Part shown: in pieces, positions 16,596 to 25,674 of the stretch
Numbering within the stretch: the stretch's first letter is position 1
Layout of the letters: each line of letters begins with the position of its first letter
From: Rhodospirillaceae bacterium
GTDB taxonomy: Bacteria; Pseudomonadota; Alphaproteobacteria; UBA8366
Reading direction: 5' to 3'
Assembly: GCA_002722095.1 (NCBI GenBank)
Contig: PBKG01000004.1
Span: 1-51,667, forward strand
DNA: 51,667 bases
The notes under the pieces: model-generated
Told to the model about the DNA's origin: nothing
Database searches by the model: none
Seen by the model: the letters and a program-made list of their open reading frames with translations, nothing else
Translations under genes and position numbers: made by a program

Positions 16596-17417
16596 ATGAA
16601 TAATCCGAAATCAAATCTTCGCGTCGCATTGGGTGGCCTTGGAGCCATTGGCTACAGAGTTGCGAAAGTGCTCGATGAAGGCATTCCCGGCCTCGAGCTT
16701 GTTGCCGTTTCGGCAAACGACCGAAACCGGGCGGCAGAACGTGTATCGAAATTTAAAAAACGACCTGATGTGTTGCCTTTGGAGGACCTTGCCGAAAATA
16801 GCGATGTCGTGGTCGAGAGTGCCCCAGCTGCGGTCTTCGATCAGGTCGCGGTTCCGGCAATCGAGGCGGGCCGCATATTTATGCCGATGTCCTCCGGCGC
16901 TCTCATCGCCCGTCCGCAATTGATCGAACGCGCCAAAGAGACGGGTGCTCGTATCGTCATACCGACAGGGGCCTTGATGGGATTCGATGCGGTCCGTGCA
17001 GCGGCTGAAGGCACCATCCGATCGGTGCGAATGAAATCAGTAAAACCCATCGAAGGCATGATTACCGCGCCCTATCTCGTCGAGCGCGGTATCGATGTTC
17101 GTACCTTTACCGAACGGCAAAAGGTCTTCGAGGGAACCGCGCGCGAGGCGGCGGCGGGCTTTCCCGCCAACACCAATATCGCCGCTGCACTCAGTCTCGC
17201 CGGTGCCGGCCCGGATCAAACCTTCCTCGAAATTTGGGCGGACCCGGCAACCGATCGCAACGTGCATACTGTGGAACTCGAAGGTGATGAAACTCGTTTT
17301 TCCCTCACAATCGAGGGCGTTCCGTCGCCGGAAAATCCCGCCAGCGGAATCCTGGTACCGCTTAGCCTAATTGCCACCTTGCGGAGCCTAACGTCCCCGC
17401 TTCGGGTCGGGACTTAA
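16596..17417 (+). CDS. nadX: L-aspartate dehydrogenase (DUF108/NadX-like)
   Basis: A 273-residue NAD(P)-dependent dehydrogenase giving iminoaspartate or oxaloacetate and ammonia from L-aspartate. The Rossmann motif GGLGAIG is at residues 13-19. The C-terminal blocks FPANTNIAAALSLAGAGPD, NVHTVELEGDE and VPSPENPASGILVPLSLI match the DUF108 family. The start at 16596 lies four bases after the stop of the FAD dehydrogenase; a longer frame back to 16518 is only overlap. No nadA or nadC is adjacent, so a catabolic role or another amino acid is as likely as NAD biosynthesis. It runs tail to tail with the next gene (6-base gap). Confidence 0.83.
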   Translation: MNNPKSNLRVALGGLGAIGYRVAKVLDEGIPGLELVAVSANDRNRAAERVSKFKKRPDVLPLEDLAENSDVVVESAPAAVFDQVAVPAIEAGRIFMPMSSGALIARPQLIERAKETGARIVIPTGALMGFDAVRAAAEGTIRSVRMKSVKPIEGMITAPYLVERGIDVRTFTERQKVFEGTAREAAAGFPANTNIAAALSLAGAGPDQTFLEIWADPATDRNVHTVELEGDETRFSLTIEGVPSPENPASGILVPLSLIATLRSLTSPLRVGT

Positions 17418-17423
17418 AAAGTC

Positions 17424-18461
17424 TTATTTCGCGAGTTTCTTTATTTGGGCCAACAGGTCGTTGGGTACGGCAATGCCGTTTTTGCTGCGGTCTTTCTTGG
17501 CGACCCGTTCGAACTCTCCTGGCATAAGCACTTTTTTCACTCCCGGTGCCGGCGAACTATCGTGAATTTCCAGCGCCAACGCCTCGACCTGCTCGACGAA
17601 TCTCTCTAGCGGACCGACGGCGCCGGGATCGATAGCTAAGAACATGTCGCCTTTCGTAATCTCTTGATCGATGTTCATGGTGCCACCGACGGCGGTTCCC
17701 ACCGAACCGCCCGCAAGAGCACCAGTGAGCAAATCAATCATGATTGCGAGGCCGGAACCTTTGGGGCCACCCGCCGGCAAAAGTGCACCGGCCAAAGCAG
17801 CAGCCGGGTTGGTAGTTGGTTTGCCATCTTTGTCGACGGCCCACCCTTCGGGAATGCTCTCGCCACGCTCGAGCGCATTTACGATCTTGCCGCGCGCAAC
17901 AACGCTGGTCGACATATCGACCAAGTAAGGCTCACCGGCAGACGGCACCGAAATAGTCAGTGGATTAGTACCGAGAATCGACTGTCGGCTGCCGAACGGC
18001 GCAACACCGGATTCGGTGTTGGTCATGACGATACCGATAACACCGTTTTCGGCCAGCCATTGAGAATAATATTGCAAAATTCCGATATGAGAGGCTTTGC
18101 GCACGCTAACCAGCCCGATACCGAATTCTTTTGCCTTTTGGAGGACCATGTCCGTCGCCTGGCGCCCGACCACCGGGCCGAGGCCGCGATCGCCGAAGAT
18201 CATCGCCGTAGCACCCTTTTCGCGAATGACAATCGGCGAACATTCCGCCTTCAATGCACCACAATCGAGTCCTACCACCCACTTTGGTATGCGAATAACG
18301 CCATGGGAGTCGTGGCCGCGCAAATTGGCTTCGACCAAAATGTCGGCAACAAGCTCCGCATCCGCCTCGGGAACGCCACGACCACGGAAAACCGCTTCGG
18401 TCAATTCACGCAGTTCCTCAGAGGAAACGATACTGAGTGATTTCTTTTTGGATTTCGCCAT
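17424..18461 (-). CDS. Malate/L-lactate dehydrogenase family (LDH2-type) oxidoreductase
   Basis: A 345-residue NAD(P)-dependent 2-hydroxyacid dehydrogenase of the LDH2/MDG2 fold. Diagnostic blocks are ANLRGHDSHGVIRIP, KASHIGILQYYSQW and TNTESGVAPFGS, then a conserved GPKGSGLAIMIDLLTGAL. The family includes malate, L-sulfolactate, ureidoglycolate and 2,3-diketogulonate dehydrogenases. With several TauD-like sulfonate oxygenases nearby, L-sulfolactate is a candidate substrate, but that is inference only. The ATG at 18461 follows GGGAGAGG and is preferred to the longer frame from 18515. It is divergent from the esterase at 18613. Confidence 0.87.
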   Translation of the reverse strand: MAKSKKKSLSIVSSEELRELTEAVFRGRGVPEADAELVADILVEANLRGHDSHGVIRIPKWVVGLDCGALKAECSPIVIREKGATAMIFGDRGLGPVVGRQATDMVLQKAKEFGIGLVSVRKASHIGILQYYSQWLAENGVIGIVMTNTESGVAPFGSRQSILGTNPLTISVPSAGEPYLVDMSTSVVARGKIVNALERGESIPEGWAVDKDGKPTTNPAAALAGALLPAGGPKGSGLAIMIDLLTGALAGGSVGTAVGGTMNIDQEITKGDMFLAIDPGAVGPLERFVEQVEALALEIHDSSPAPGVKKVLMPGEFERVAKKDRSKNGIAVPNDLLAQIKKLAK

Positions 18462-18612
18462 GGGGCCTCTCCCAACAGATGCATACAGGTGTGATTGATT
18501 GTGCCCGTCATACACTAATCGACACCGGCTCGAAATCCCTCGCGGCCGTGTCGTGATGAGTAAAATCGCTATCGATGCTATTTATTGAAGGGAACATGAA
18601 CGGGAACACCCT

Positions 18613-19431
18613 ATGGCCACCTTCCACAGTGAGGATTTTCATTTCCGCACCGTCGGTGGCATCGAGCTGTTAGCACGTCACTATCGCCCGGCTTCCCAAG
18701 GTCCGCATCCTTACATCATCGACGCCCATGGCGGCGCTTGGCGCAACGGTGATCGGCTCGATAATGCGGTTATTCATACTGACTTCGCTGCAAACGGCAT
18801 CGGGGTTTTTGCTCTCGATTTTCGCTTGTCGGGCCAAGCTCAATTCCCGGCACCGGTACAAGACGTCAATTACGGCATCCGTTGGTTCAAAGAAAACAAA
18901 ACCAAAATAGGCGCGGAAACATTGTCGATAGGTGGTTTAGGCTCGTCGAGCGGCGGCCAAATTATGGGCCTAAACGCTTTTCGACCAAATGACACGGACT
19001 ATGCAATCGACGCCCGGGAACTTAAGGATGACGCAAGCCTTGCCTTTTTTATCGCTTGTTGGCCCATCCTCGACCCGCTTGCCCGTTTCCGAATGGCGCA
19101 GGATGAAGGGATCGATCGGCTGGTCGATGCGCATCATGCCTACTTCCCGGACGAAACCGCGATGACAACCGGCAATCCTGCTCAAATTGTCGCCAACGGC
19201 AAAGCAACCCATCGACCGCCCATGATTCTCCTACAGGGCACCGCCGACGGTAATATTAAGCATGAACGGGCCGATATCTTCGCCGACAGCTATAAGCAAG
19301 CCGGCGGACTTATCGACGTACATAAGTTCGAAGACGCTCCGCACAGCTTTATCGCCGCCGATCCTGAAAGCAATAACGCACAAACCGCACTGGAACTGAT
19401 GCGAGAATTCGTCTTCGCGCAAACGGGTTGA
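18613..19431 (+). CDS. Alpha/beta hydrolase (carboxylesterase type)
   Basis: A 272-residue cytosolic hydrolase. The oxyanion motif HGGAW is at residues 39-43, the nucleophile elbow GSSSG at 110-114 (Ser112), the acid probably Asp212 (GTADGN) and the base His244 (DAPHSF). It has the look of the BD-FAE/kynurenine formamidase-like branch of esterases. It has no signal peptide. It runs tail to tail into the M20 amidohydrolase (43-base gap) and is divergent from the LDH2-type gene. Substrate unknown; small ester or formamide. Confidence 0.85.
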   Translation: MATFHSEDFHFRTVGGIELLARHYRPASQGPHPYIIDAHGGAWRNGDRLDNAVIHTDFAANGIGVFALDFRLSGQAQFPAPVQDVNYGIRWFKENKTKIGAETLSIGGLGSSSGGQIMGLNAFRPNDTDYAIDARELKDDASLAFFIACWPILDPLARFRMAQDEGIDRLVDAHHAYFPDETAMTTGNPAQIVANGKATHRPPMILLQGTADGNIKHERADIFADSYKQAGGLIDVHKFEDAPHSFIAADPESNNAQTALELMREFVFAQTG

Positions 19432-19474
19432 GAAAACTGTGATCGGTCTTCTTTAAGCCGCCGGTACCGCAGCG

Positions 19475-20716
19475 TTATTCTTTAGACATCGCCAATTCGA
19501 GCATCATATCGCTCAGCACCTGGGTTCCGGCAGCGATATGCTCCGGCTCTGCACGCTCCGCCTCGTTGTGACTTAGGCCCTGCCAACAGGGGATAAAAAT
19601 CATTCCCGCACGCCCGAGCTTAGCGGCGTGCCGTGCATCGTGCCCAGCCGATGAGTAAATGCGTTGGTGGCTGAACCCACGGTTTTCGGCCGACCGCTCG
19701 ACACCGGCGACAATCGCTTCGTCGAATGTCATTGGCGGCTGTTGAGCGATTTCCTCGCACGCGACTTCACAGGGGCCCTTGTTTTGCTCGCAAATAACCG
19801 CAACCTGGTCTCCGAGTTCGGTCAGCATTTCCTTTTCCGGATGGCGTAAATCAACGACAAATTCCACACGTCCCGGAACGATCGCCAATCCGCTGTCGGG
19901 AATTTCGAATTTACCGATGGTAAATCGAACACGGTCTGCGGGGTCTTCGGTAGCGTCCCGAAGGGCGCGTGCCATATCCACCGCGGCCAGAAACGCGTCG
20001 CGACGGCGGGCATGTGGCGTCGTGCCGGAATGAGCCGCATCTCCGATCACGGTCGTTTTAAACCGACGATAGCCTTGCATGCCCGTGACCGCGCCAATCA
20101 CATTCTCATTTGTTTCAAGCTCCAGCGCCTGCTCTATGTGTGGCTCGATATATGCGGCCAACGGAGCACCTAAATTTCGCTCTTCCGCCATCGGCAGCTC
20201 TGCGGCGAGGTCTTCGACGCACGCACGCAACGTCACTCCATTCCGATCCGTCAGGTCGAGCATTTCATCGAGCGGTGCTGCACCAGCGTGTACGGCAGAG
20301 CCCATGCAGGCGGGCCCATAGCGTGAGCCTTCTTCATTGTTCCAGGCGATTGCTTCTAGCGAAACTTCGGTCTCGACCCCAGCCTCTTCCGCTGTCTGTA
20401 AAACTTCGAACGCCGCGAGCACGCCAAAGATACCATCGAACCGGCCCCCTTTCGGTTGCGTATCCGTATGGGACCCCCCTGCGACCGGCGGCGCCGAGGC
20501 AACACGACCCGGCCGACGTATGAACATATTTCCGATGGCATCGATTTCGACAGCGAACCCGAGGTCCACGGCCCAATCGGCGAGTAGACGATGGGCTTCG
20601 ATGTCCTCGGCCGTTAGTGCCTGGCGATCAACCCCGCCGGCCGAGGTCGCGCCGATTTCCGCCATGATCATATGGCGTTGCCATAATCGTTCGGAATTGA
20701 TTTTGGGAAGGTTCAT
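19475..20716 (-). CDS. M20-family Zn amidohydrolase (N-carbamoyl-L-amino-acid hydrolase / allantoate amidohydrolase type)
   Basis: A 413-residue binuclear zinc hydrolase. Metal ligands are visible as His83 and Asp85 in GSHTDTQPKGGRFDG, Asp94, and Glu128/129 in NNEEGSRY. The lid-domain block EPHIEQALELE and the GDAAHSGTTPHARRRDA stretch mark the hydantoinase/carbamoylase group. It cleaves N-carbamoyl or ureido groups from amino acids or allantoate. The LDH2-type enzyme nearby could be a ureidoglycolate dehydrogenase, which would make a purine-degradation pair, but no allantoinase is in the window. It is divergent from msrA. Confidence 0.9.
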   Translation of the reverse strand: MNLPKINSERLWQRHMIMAEIGATSAGGVDRQALTAEDIEAHRLLADWAVDLGFAVEIDAIGNMFIRRPGRVASAPPVAGGSHTDTQPKGGRFDGIFGVLAAFEVLQTAEEAGVETEVSLEAIAWNNEEGSRYGPACMGSAVHAGAAPLDEMLDLTDRNGVTLRACVEDLAAELPMAEERNLGAPLAAYIEPHIEQALELETNENVIGAVTGMQGYRRFKTTVIGDAAHSGTTPHARRRDAFLAAVDMARALRDATEDPADRVRFTIGKFEIPDSGLAIVPGRVEFVVDLRHPEKEMLTELGDQVAVICEQNKGPCEVACEEIAQQPPMTFDEAIVAGVERSAENRGFSHQRIYSSAGHDARHAAKLGRAGMIFIPCWQGLSHNEAERAEPEHIAAGTQVLSDMMLELAMSKE

Positions 20717-20853
20717 CTCGAGCTTTCTCGCTAATTTATCGACCCCTTATACGCGGGCGGAAGCAGCGGGTCACGGCAATGTCATTTGTGTTGAACTATC
20801 CGGATACCTACATTCAGACTGTAGAAATTTCGAAATTTCCCGGAGTTCAAGCC

Positions 20854-21483
20854 ATGTTTTCGTTCACCAGAACCGTGCTCGTGATATTTGGGTTGGTTGC
20901 AACCGTCACCGCAGCTGCTGCAGAAGCGAAGAAGGATATTCGTATCGCCACCTTTGCCGGCGGGTGTTTCTGGTGCGTGGAATCCGACTTTGACCATGTG
21001 CCCGGCGTGGTAAAGACAATTTCCGGCTATACCGGCGGCAAGCTCAAAAATCCTAGCTATAAAGATGTGACTGGGGGTAATAGCGGCCACTACGAAGCAG
21101 TGCAGATTTTTTTCGATCCGCAAAAAACGACCTATGCAAAATTGCTCGAAGTTTTTTGGCGCAGTGTCGACCCGACGGATGAAGGCGGACAATTCTGCGA
21201 TCGTGGAATGAGCTACCTTACGGCGATCTTCGCCAATAATCCGGAACAGAAGAAGCTGGCCTTAGCGTCTAAAAAGACGCTGGTAGATTCCAAAATTCTC
21301 AAAGACCCGATCGTAACGCCAGTCCTCGAAGCGGGGAAGTTTTATCCCGCCGAGAGCTACCACCAGAATTATTATAAGAACAACAAATACCGCTACAAAT
21401 TTTATCGTTTCAACTGCGGACGCGATGCGCGCGTCAAGCAACTTTGGGGCGATCAGGCACATCAGGGCATTACGCAGCGCTAG
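20854..21483 (+). CDS. msrA: Exported peptide-methionine (S)-S-oxide reductase
   Basis: A 209-residue MsrA preceded by a signal peptide (hydrophobic residues 5-22, cleavage near ATAAAAEAKK). The active site GCFWC is at residues 37-41, with recycling cysteines probably in QFCDRG and FNCGRD. The family block AESYHQNYYKNNK is present. It repairs oxidised methionine, here in the periplasm. The ATG at 20854 follows CGGAG; the longer frame from 20779 would bury the signal peptide. It is a single gene converging on a TauD gene. Confidence 0.93.
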   Translation: MFSFTRTVLVIFGLVATVTAAAAEAKKDIRIATFAGGCFWCVESDFDHVPGVVKTISGYTGGKLKNPSYKDVTGGNSGHYEAVQIFFDPQKTTYAKLLEVFWRSVDPTDEGGQFCDRGMSYLTAIFANNPEQKKLALASKKTLVDSKILKDPIVTPVLEAGKFYPAESYHQNYYKNNKYRYKFYRFNCGRDARVKQLWGDQAHQGITQR

Positions 21484-21556
21484 CCTTAATCGTTGCCTAA
21501 GACTTTTAGATACCTACTCGAACTAGATTTAAAATTTACGGAAGCGCCGAGAATCC

Positions 21557-22468
21557 CTAAAACGGCACCGTGCCGATAATGACCGTCCGCTGCAACACGC
21601 GCTTTTCTTTCGCCATGTCGTAGGCGAAGCTGCCGCGATGCATCAGCGAGCGATTGTCCCACATGACCAGATCGCCCTGACGCCATTTGTGATTGTACCG
21701 GAACTGCGGCTGCAGTGCGTGATCCATCAGCTTTTCAACAAACACCGCACTCTCGTCGCGTTCCATCCCATGGATAAAATCAATATGAGTGCCGATATAA
21801 AGCGCCTTTTCGCCGGTATCCGGATGAGTGCGGACCATCGGATGGGTTACCGGGGGGCGCTCTTTATTTTGTTGCTCGGTCGCCGGCTTCTCGCTCACGT
21901 TTCTCCGGTTCGCTTCCCAGCTATGTTGCACCTTCATATCGTTTAAAAGGGCTTTGAGATCGTCGGACAGCACTTCATAGGCGCGTTTCATGTTGGCAAA
22001 TTCAGTATCACCACCGTTCGACGGCACCTCGATTCCATGCAGCATCGTAATTGCCGAGGGGACCTCGTGATAGGACTTGTCGGTGTGCCAGAAATAAGGA
22101 CCGCGATTTACCGATTTCGGGCGAAGCTTGCCGTCCACGTCGACATTGGTGATGTTATTGATCACCGGATAGCGTTTGCCGTTACTGAGCCGGCCCACAT
22201 GCCACTCCAACTCGCCGTAATTTTCGGCAAAGCGGCCCTGTTCTTCCTTGGTCAGGTTTTGGTCGCGAAACACCAGTACGTGATGCTCGAGCAGTGCACG
22301 ATAAACCTCATCCACCATCTCTTGATCCAGCGGCTTCGAAACGTCGAGACCAATAATCTCAGCCCCAAGAACGGGGCTTACCGGACTGATATCAAAGGAA
22401 TAATTCCCCTTTTCCGGTGTGAAAAATTGGCGCGCCTCTTCGCCGGTATTGTTTTCTGCAACCTGCAT
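21557..22468 (-). CDS. TauD-family 2-oxoglutarate dioxygenase T3
   Basis: A 303-residue Fe(II)/2OG oxygenase. Counting from ATG 22468 (GGAG seven bases upstream; ATG 22480 is an alternative), the HxD is His128-Asp130 (YFWHTDKSYHEVP), the distal His is 277 (RSLMHRGSF) and the arginines are 290 and 294. The internal insert NVSEKPATEQQNKERPP is unusual in the family. It is the third gene of a leftward operon with acyl-CoA synthetase and enoyl-CoA hydratase, so its product may feed a CoA-linked pathway. It converges on msrA. Confidence 0.92.
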   Translation of the reverse strand: MQVAENNTGEEARQFFTPEKGNYSFDISPVSPVLGAEIIGLDVSKPLDQEMVDEVYRALLEHHVLVFRDQNLTKEEQGRFAENYGELEWHVGRLSNGKRYPVINNITNVDVDGKLRPKSVNRGPYFWHTDKSYHEVPSAITMLHGIEVPSNGGDTEFANMKRAYEVLSDDLKALLNDMKVQHSWEANRRNVSEKPATEQQNKERPPVTHPMVRTHPDTGEKALYIGTHIDFIHGMERDESAVFVEKLMDHALQPQFRYNHKWRQGDLVMWDNRSLMHRGSFAYDMAKEKRVLQRTVIIGTVPF

Positions 22469-22549
22469 AGATCGCTCCATTTCTGATGCGGCGCCAGCAT
22501 ACCCTAAAGATAATTTAAATTTGAAGTCCTTAAATGGTTAATCTCACGG

Positions 22550-23452
22550 TTACTTTTTCTTCGCTTCCGCTTTCGCCCGCGCCTTGAGGCCCTCTTCCGA
22601 ACGGGGGCCCATGGGTTCCGGTTGGAAGGGACCGTCGCGCATTTGCAAATAGGCTCTTACGCCTTCGGTCCGCTGAACCTCCAACAACTTCTCCCTATAC
22701 TCGTTGTGCGACGAGTGTGCCAATGCCCCGAGATTAGCGCCCACCAACAGGCCTGCTTGAACGCCGGCCGCTTGCAACCCTTGCATGGCTATTGCCTTGT
22801 TGAGACGCACCGCCGGTTCGGGCACCAGCGCGATCCGTGCCGCCAGCGTGCGCGCGTGATCCATTAATTCATCATGAGGTACGACTTCGTTCACCATGCC
22901 GATACGGAGCGCTTCATCGGCGTCGAAGTGATCGCCGGTCAGCGTCCAGCGATTGGCCGCCTTCCAACCGCACAGTACCGTCATCAGGAAGCTCGAATTG
23001 GAAATATGGCGCACCTCCGGCTGAGCGAAGGTCGCCTGATCGGATGCAATGGTTATGTCAGCCGCGAGTTGATACCAAAAACCACCACCCATGGCCCAAC
23101 CGTTGACGGCGGCAATGATCGGCTTGCCGAGCTGCCACATACGCATCCATTTGTTCGCATTTCCGAGATCGTTGCGCTGCCAGACTTCGAGAAATTCCGC
23201 AATCGATTGGCCCGCCGGATCGGTGCGCTTTTTGCCGGATTCGCGAGGCCCCTGATCGAAACCGGCGGAAAACGCTCGACCGGCGCCGGTCATGATTATC
23301 ACCCGTACATCGCGATCCGCATCCGCCTGGCTGAAGGCGTCATGAATTTCCGCATCCATATTAGGCGACAGCGCGTTCATCTTTTCGGGCCGGTTCAGCG
23401 TAATCGTCGCGATCCCGTCTTCGACCTCATAGAGAATGTCTTCGTAGGCCAT
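22550..23452 (-). CDS. Enoyl-CoA hydratase/isomerase family protein
   Basis: A 300-residue crotonase-fold protein. It has the N-terminal ITLNRPEKMNALSPNM, the oxyanion stretch AGRAFSAGFDQ and PIIAAVNGWAMGGGFWYQLAAD, and PEVRHISNSS. The usual first catalytic Glu region reads AMGGGFWYQL; hydratase activity is possible but isomerase or hydrolase activity is not excluded. The ATG at 23452 follows GGGAGG at ideal distance. It starts 29 bases after the acyl-CoA synthetase stop, and the C terminus is Lys/Ala-rich. It lies between the acyl-CoA synthetase and T3 in one operon. Confidence 0.9.
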   Translation of the reverse strand: MAYEDILYEVEDGIATITLNRPEKMNALSPNMDAEIHDAFSQADADRDVRVIIMTGAGRAFSAGFDQGPRESGKKRTDPAGQSIAEFLEVWQRNDLGNANKWMRMWQLGKPIIAAVNGWAMGGGFWYQLAADITIASDQATFAQPEVRHISNSSFLMTVLCGWKAANRWTLTGDHFDADEALRIGMVNEVVPHDELMDHARTLAARIALVPEPAVRLNKAIAMQGLQAAGVQAGLLVGANLGALAHSSHNEYREKLLEVQRTEGVRAYLQMRDGPFQPEPMGPRSEEGLKARAKAEAKKK

Positions 23453-23481
23453 TACGTCCTCCCAAAATTCGTTGACGAACC

Positions 23482-25548
23482 TTAGCGCGGAACCGCGCGA
23501 ATATCGACGGCGCGCACGCCGCCGCCCTCTTCCAGTACCATCAACGGGTTGATCTCGATTTCCGCGAGCCAATCCCGATGATCCAAATAAAACTGCGACA
23601 ACGCGCAAACCGCTGCGACCAACGCGTCTTTATCTCCCGGAGGCCGCCCGCGGACGCCCGCCAACAGTTGGGAAAGTTTAAGTTCCCCCAACATCGCGTG
23701 CACGTCGTCCGGTTCAACCGGCAACATACGAAACGCGGTGTCCTGCGCGAGCTCAACCAAGATTCCACCCGCACCAAGCAGCAACACCGGTCCGTAGAAT
23801 TCGTCTTCCCGAACACCGACGATCGCCTCTACGCCGGATACCATCTCCTGCACCAAAAAGCCCGATAGGCTGCCACCGGCAGACGATGTAGCCTCTGCTA
23901 AAGCTTTGACTGCATCCGCTACCTCCGTCTCGCTTCGAAGATCGAGAGCGACGCCGCCAACTTCTGTTTTGTGGCTAAATTCGGGCGATACGATCTTGAG
24001 CGCCACCGGGAACCCGATTTCTTGTGCGGCGGCGATCGCCTCGTCGCCACTGGTCACAAATGAATTTTTCGGCTCAGTCACACCATACCCCGCCAATGCG
24101 GAAACAAGATTTCCCTCATTGCAGTTGTCTTTCTTACCGGTCGGCTTCGGCAATGCCGGTACCGTGCGTCCGTTCCGCTCCCCGTAAAATCCGAGATTGT
24201 CGAGGGTCCGCAATGTCAGGTCTAACCCTTGCAAAAAAGGAACCCCGATCTTCTCCTGATAAGCGCGGCCCGTATCGGTGACGCGATAGGTAAGCCGCTC
24301 GAAGGCGAAGGCGGGCTTCTCCGACTTCTCGAAGACGTCGAGCAATGGTGTCGGATCCGGCGCTTGAGCCTCGGTCATGGGAAGACGCATAGTCCAGGCA
24401 ACCATATCTATATCGTCATCTTCCATCACCGCTTCGCAAATCGGCGCTGCAATGTGCGGCAGGAACATGCCACCACCACCCGCATCGAGCGGGTTGGAAA
24501 CCGAAATGCCGTGCTTCACCCGCTCCTCTAACCGTTGGACCGTCTTATTTCCGAACGCGGGCACTTGCGCACCGAGGTCTTCAATATAGTCATGTAACAA
24601 ATCGACGATCCCGCCGGATATGGTCACTAAAGCCATACGCCGTCCTTGCGGGATACGGCCACCTTGAAAGGCCAGTGTGGTCTCGACCATTTCCTCGTAG
24701 GTACGGCAATTCACGATTCCGTACCGTTCGCACATGGCGAGGTAGGCATCGAAATCACCACACACCGCACCGGTATGGGATAATGCCGATTGCCGGGAAG
24801 CTTCATTGCGCCCGGTCTTCAAGGCGACAATCGGCTTGCCCGCCTCAAGCGCGCGTGCGGCAGCGGCCATGAAATCGCCGGGCCGGCGTATCGCCTCGAT
24901 GAAAAGCGAGATGGTTTGCGTGTTCTCGTCGTCGACCAGATAGTTCACGTAATCGGCCAAGGTAAGATCGATCTCGTTGCCACTGGTGATCACATGGCTG
25001 AACTTAATCCCACGCTCGGTCGCCCAATGAACCCAATTGTGCGCCGCCCCGCCCGACTGCAGTACGAGGCCAACCGACCCCGGCTCGAGAGTGCGCATAG
25101 TGGGATGCGGGTGGACAATCAGTCGATTATGCAACGACGCAGCCCCCATACAATTGGGTCCGCAGGCACGCAATCCCGACCGGTCGCAAAGCGCAGCTAG
25201 TGCTTCGCCACGGGCAATGTCCTCTTCGTCATCGCCTTCGCCGATTTTCGCGGAAAACACCAATGCTGCCTTCAAGCCATGGGCAGCTCCCTCTTCCAAC
25301 GCGGCCAACGCCGGCTCGGCCGGTATGACCACGAGCGCAAGATCAACGGGTTCAGGCAGACTTGCGAAATCGGGGAAACATTCGACGTCCCAGATTTCAT
25401 CCCGCGCCGGGTTGATCGGATAGACCGGCCCATCGAAACCGTATTCCTTAAGATTGGTCCACAGGTTAGTGGACCAGACCGCCCGCTCCGACGCACCGAC
25501 GATGGCAACGGAACGCGCTTTCAGCAGCGAAGTCGGAGATTTGAACAT
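23482..25548 (-). CDS. Acyl-CoA synthetase (NDP-forming type, fused alpha-beta)
   Basis: A 688-residue fused protein. It begins with a CoA-binding domain (SVAIVGASERAVWS), followed by succinyl-CoA-ligase-like domains with the phosphorylated His in SALSHTGAVCGD, and ends with an ATP-grasp domain (FPVALKIVSPEFSHKTEVGG, LVQEMVSGVEAIVGV, ending WLAEIEINPLMVLEEG). The family makes an acyl-CoA from an acid, CoA and ATP with ADP release. The ATG at 25548 follows AAAGG. It is first in the operon with enoyl-CoA hydratase and T3 and divergent from the GDPD gene. The acid substrate is unknown; pimeloyl, feruloyl and acetyl are options in the family. Confidence 0.92.
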   Translation of the reverse strand: MFKSPTSLLKARSVAIVGASERAVWSTNLWTNLKEYGFDGPVYPINPARDEIWDVECFPDFASLPEPVDLALVVIPAEPALAALEEGAAHGLKAALVFSAKIGEGDDEEDIARGEALAALCDRSGLRACGPNCMGAASLHNRLIVHPHPTMRTLEPGSVGLVLQSGGAAHNWVHWATERGIKFSHVITSGNEIDLTLADYVNYLVDDENTQTISLFIEAIRRPGDFMAAAARALEAGKPIVALKTGRNEASRQSALSHTGAVCGDFDAYLAMCERYGIVNCRTYEEMVETTLAFQGGRIPQGRRMALVTISGGIVDLLHDYIEDLGAQVPAFGNKTVQRLEERVKHGISVSNPLDAGGGGMFLPHIAAPICEAVMEDDDIDMVAWTMRLPMTEAQAPDPTPLLDVFEKSEKPAFAFERLTYRVTDTGRAYQEKIGVPFLQGLDLTLRTLDNLGFYGERNGRTVPALPKPTGKKDNCNEGNLVSALAGYGVTEPKNSFVTSGDEAIAAAQEIGFPVALKIVSPEFSHKTEVGGVALDLRSETEVADAVKALAEATSSAGGSLSGFLVQEMVSGVEAIVGVREDEFYGPVLLLGAGGILVELAQDTAFRMLPVEPDDVHAMLGELKLSQLLAGVRGRPPGDKDALVAAVCALSQFYLDHRDWLAEIEINPLMVLEEGGGVRAVDIRAVPR

Positions 25549-25674
25549 GGCTCGACCTTTTGCAGGGTTCTGAAACTCTAGGCAGCGCATGAGACTTTGG
25601 CAATGGAGCCAGCCAGGTGCTCTTGATTTAGATATTCTCGAAAGGGATGATCGGAAGCGCACGAGGAGGCTGCA

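Noticed and set aside
17411..17423. Small hairpin GACTT-AAA-AAGTC between two convergent genes
   Set aside because: Only five base pairs with no clear T run; it spans the ends of the two genes and is too weak to call a terminator.
17664..18440. Open frame of about 258 codons antisense to the LDH2-type gene
   Set aside because: Composition typical of antisense GC-rich frames; the opposite strand is clearly coding.
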